DNA of 64,000 nt from Temperatibacter sp965603205 (GTDB taxonomy: Bacteria > Pseudomonadota > Alphaproteobacteria > Sphingomonadales > Kordiimonadaceae): contig CBFDCC010000003.1 of the NCBI GenBank assembly GCA_965603205.1, forward strand, positions 186,001 to 250,000, given 5' to 3'. Positions within the stretch are counted from its first letter, which is position 1. Every line of letters begins with the position of its first letter. The notes below the pieces were generated by a model, which had not been told where the DNA came from, ran no database searches, and saw nothing but the letters and a program-made list of their open reading frames with translations. Positions 61,570 through 64,000 of this stretch are shown one piece after another. Both the position numbers and the translations under genes were made by a program.

Positions 61570-63387
61570 TTATACGTTATCTTTCATTTCTTCTAATTCT
61601 AGCCAGCGCATTTCTTTTTCTTCAAGTGCCTTGCGCTTAAATTCAATTTTTTGCGTTAGTTTTTCAAAACCCTTTGGGTCCTTATTATAAAAACTGGGAT
61701 CAGATAACTGAGCTTCCATTTCTGAAATTTCATGAGACAAGCTCTCCACCTCAGCAGGCAAAGTATCAAGTGACAACTGATCTTTATAAGTAAGCTTGCC
61801 TTTTTGCTTTGGTTTAGCAGAAGATATTGGCACAACTTTTTTGTTGTCACGCCCTTGTCCCTGCGCGCGTTCGGTTAATCGCTTTTCTTTAATAGCAGCT
61901 GCTTTTTGACGTTTATAATCACTGTAACCACCCGTATATTGCATAGCAGTACCATCACCCTCCATAACGATTGAGCTGGTAACAATGCGGTCGAGAAAAT
62001 CACGATCGTGAGACACAAGAATGATCGTACCATCATAATCAGAAAGGACTTCTTGCAATAGATCAAGCGTATCCATATCCAAGTCATTAGTTGGCTCATC
62101 AAGGATCAGCATATTTGATGGCTTACAGAAATTAGCCGCAAGTAGCAGGCGGTTACGCTCACCACCCGACAAAGCTGATACAGGCGTTCTTGCCTGTTCT
62201 GGTGAAAACAAAAATTCCTTCATATAGCCCATTACATGCTTTTTTTGATCCCCAACTTCGACCCAGTCCCCACCGTTAGACAAAACATCACGCACATTAA
62301 TATCTTCATTAAGCTGCTCACGTTTTTGATCAATATAAAGTGGCTGTAAATTTGTACCCAGTTTAACTGTGCCTTCATCAGGTTCTAAATCACCCGTTAG
62401 GATTTTCAACAGTGTTGATTTACCAGCACCATTAGGCCCTATAATACCAATACGGTCCTTGCGTTTTACTCTGATTGAGAAATCAGAAAATAATGTACGC
62501 CCTTCATAGGTTTTAGAAATGCCCTTGGCTTCTATCACCTGCGCACCTGAATTATGGCCGCTTACCGTACCTAGGTTAACATTACCCGTTTCCTTGCGAT
62601 GTTCACGTTGCTCATCACGCAGATCTCCCAAGCGGCGCATCCGGCCTTGATTACGGGTTCTACGCGCGCTAATGCCCTCAACAGACCAGCGAGTTTCTTC
62701 AGCTATTAGTTTTTTAAGCTTAGCGCGATCACTTCGCTCAATTTCTAGCTGCTCTTCTTGCCAGCTCTCAAACTTATCAAAAGTATCATCCATACGACGT
62801 ATATTACCGCGATCTAACCAAAAGGCAGATTTAGTCAGATTAGTAAGAAAGCTTCTATCGTGAGAAATAAGTACGAATGCTCCACGCCAAGTCTTTAAAA
62901 AACCTTCCAACCAAACAATGACATCAATATCCAAGTGATTGGTCGGCTCATCAAGTAATAACAAATCAGGTTCGCCAATCAGCGTACGCGCCAGTGCAGC
63001 ACGGCGCATCTCACCGCCAGAGGCCTCACTCGGCAGGGCGTCACCCTTGACATTTAAGTCTTCAATTAAAATATCAACCCGGTATGTCTGGTCGCGTTCA
63101 TCTTCTGGCAAGCCATCAAGGATATAATCATATAGATTTGCGTATCCTTCTGCGTCAGGTTCTTGCGGCAAATAGGCAATACGAGTGCCGGGCTGTATCC
63201 ATAGCTCGCCATCATCGGCCTTAATCATGCCAGCAATCACCTTCATCAAGGTAGATTTACCAGTGCCATTTCGCCCCAAAAGACACAGCCTATCACGGGG
63301 CTGAATATTCATCTCAAGGCCATCAAAAACGGGATCACCACCCCATGATAGGGATATATTTCTCATACTCAGTAAAGGTGGTGCCAT
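61570..63387 (-). CDS. uup: ABC-F ATPase, Uup-type
   Basis: 605 residues, two ATP-binding domains and no membrane part. Domain 1: Walker A LGRNGTGKSTL, signature SGGEMRRAALA and Walker B LLLLDEPTNHLD. Domain 2: IGPNGAGKSTLLK, LSGGERNRLLLA and MLILDEPTNDLD. The inter-domain linker is about 80 residues. The C-terminal extension is basic and then coiled coil (LSHEISEMEAQLSDPSFYNKDPKGFEKLTQKIEFKRKALEEKEMRWLELE), which binds nucleic acid in Uup. Uup affects ribosome function and branched DNA stability. Confidence 0.9.
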   Translation of the reverse strand: MAPPLLSMRNISLSWGGDPVFDGLEMNIQPRDRLCLLGRNGTGKSTLMKVIAGMIKADDGELWIQPGTRIAYLPQEPDAEGYANLYDYILDGLPEDERDQTYRVDILIEDLNVKGDALPSEASGGEMRRAALARTLIGEPDLLLLDEPTNHLDIDVIVWLEGFLKTWRGAFVLISHDRSFLTNLTKSAFWLDRGNIRRMDDTFDKFESWQEEQLEIERSDRAKLKKLIAEETRWSVEGISARRTRNQGRMRRLGDLRDEQREHRKETGNVNLGTVSGHNSGAQVIEAKGISKTYEGRTLFSDFSIRVKRKDRIGIIGPNGAGKSTLLKILTGDLEPDEGTVKLGTNLQPLYIDQKREQLNEDINVRDVLSNGGDWVEVGDQKKHVMGYMKEFLFSPEQARTPVSALSGGERNRLLLAANFCKPSNMLILDEPTNDLDMDTLDLLQEVLSDYDGTIILVSHDRDFLDRIVTSSIVMEGDGTAMQYTGGYSDYKRQKAAAIKEKRLTERAQGQGRDNKKVVPISSAKPKQKGKLTYKDQLSLDTLPAEVESLSHEISEMEAQLSDPSFYNKDPKGFEKLTQKIEFKRKALEEKEMRWLELEEMKDNV

Positions 63388-63480
63388 GCTACTAATTGCC
63401 TTTGATCTATCATTAACAGAATCTATTCGGCTGCTTATAGTGCGAGAGTGTCACAACTACAAGCCTAACCATTCAGCAAT

Positions 63481-63507
63481 AAAAAGCCCCGAACAATGTT
63501 CAGGGCT
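63481..63507 (-). terminator. Terminator after the molybdopterin-subunit gene
   Basis: Read on the minus strand: AGCCCTGAAC, ATT loop, GTTCGGGGCT with one mismatch, then T5. Confidence 0.8.
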
Positions 63508-63515
63508 AATTTGGT

Positions 63516-64000
63516 TTAATCTGAGAGTTGCTGCTTGAGCGGCAATTGCCTTACTCGCTTGCCCGATGCAGCAAATACGGCATTCATTAATGCTGCGGCC
63601 ACAGGCGGCACTCCGGGTTCACCGACACCACCAGGTGCTGCATTACCCTCCATAACATGGACTTCGACTTCAGGTGCTTCGTCAATACGAGTTATCTGAC
63701 ATGTATCAAAGTTACCTTCCACCGTTGCACCATCTTTCATGGTTAGTTCACCATGCAGCGCGATGGTCATACCAAAGATCATAGAACCTTCCATCTGCGA
63801 CTTGATACGGTCTATATTCACACCCTGACCGCAATCAACTGCCGTCCATACTTTTAGCACTTTCAGCTCATCACCAATGACTGACACTTCAACCACTGTA
63901 GCCACAAAGCTAGCAAAACTACGGTGTACACTAATGCCAAGACCATGCCCTTTGGCTAGTTTTCGTCCCCAGCCAGCCATATCAGCCGCCTTTTTCAGCA
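63516..64000 (-). CDS. Molybdopterin-binding dehydrogenase subunit, C-terminal part
   Basis: The frame stays open to the right edge, so only about 161 C-terminal residues are visible; the ATG at 63980 is internal. WTAVDCGQGVNIDRIKSQMEGSMIFGM, GNFDTCQITRIDEAPEVEVHVM, GGVGEPGVPPVAAALMNAVFAASGKRVRQLPL are the closing motifs of the xanthine dehydrogenase family large subunit, IorB-like type. The GVGEPG motif holds the catalytic Glu next to the molybdenum. The substrate may be an aldehyde or N-heterocycle and cannot be fixed from this part. Confidence 0.88.
   Translation of the reverse strand, partial: LKKAADMAGWGRKLAKGHGLGISVHRSFASFVATVVEVSVIGDELKVLKVWTAVDCGQGVNIDRIKSQMEGSMIFGMTIALHGELTMKDGATVEGNFDTCQITRIDEAPEVEVHVMEGNAAPGGVGEPGVPPVAAALMNAVFAASGKRVRQLPLKQQLSD

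Overview
The window comes from the chromosome of a flagellated alphaproteobacterium with moderately low G+C. CtrA, its inhibitor SciP, the phosphotransferase ChpT and FlbD occur together here only in Alphaproteobacteria. The flagellar order fliF-fliG-fliH-fliN-motA-flbD-flhA-flhF-flhG, with ctrA beside fliI-fliJ and the chemotaxis operon, fits a Rhodospirillales- or Kordiimonadales-like lineage. I cannot name the species.

Region 1 (1 to about 16.6 kb) is an accessory island, more A+T rich by eye than the rest. It abuts the 3' end of an elongator tRNA-Met gene, a classic integration site; the other end lies outside the window. It carries a winged-helix protein and a DUF3631-type ATPase, a small secreted-protein operon with an HNH-like nuclease, a two-gene module with a PD-(D/E)XK-like N-terminus, small genes with structured leaders, the antirestriction gene ardA, and a four-gene operon. 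That operon encodes a membrane-anchored GrpE-like protein, a short Hsp70, a DjlA-like TerB plus degenerate J protein, and an M48 metallopeptidase. I read it as a complete dedicated chaperone-protease machine and the best candidate for an undescribed system here. The 6.3-9.7 kb pair is second.

Region 2 (16.9-37.5 kb) is core motility: a pseudo-receiver protein and the hook-length gene fliK, each behind a good sigma-54 promoter match, then flgD, flgE, sciP, the fliF-to-flhG operon and a second FliK-like protein. mnmA and a DMT-family transporter are interspersed. FlbD is the obvious sigma-54 activator. A near-CtrA box lies upstream of fliF, and SciP is encoded next door.

Region 3 (37.5-41.3 kb) holds a class III aminotransferase and a small accessory cassette. 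The cassette has a WYL-family repressor with a palindromic operator, divergent from three small genes.

Region 4 (41.4-51 kb) has fliJ and fliI, divergent ctrA, and the operon cheA-cheW-cheY-cheB-cheR, with chpT upstream of cheA. CheA is unusual: Hpt, globin-like, dimerisation, ATPase, two CheW-like domains, and a receiver.

Region 5 (51-64 kb) is housekeeping: cysQ, an NnrU-family gene, the long operon yebC-ruvC-ruvA-ruvB-ybgC-tolQ-tolR-tolA-tolB, a tandem pair of paralogous periplasmic binding-like proteins, an Uup-type ABC-F ATPase, and the C-terminal part of a molybdopterin-binding dehydrogenase subunit running off the right edge.
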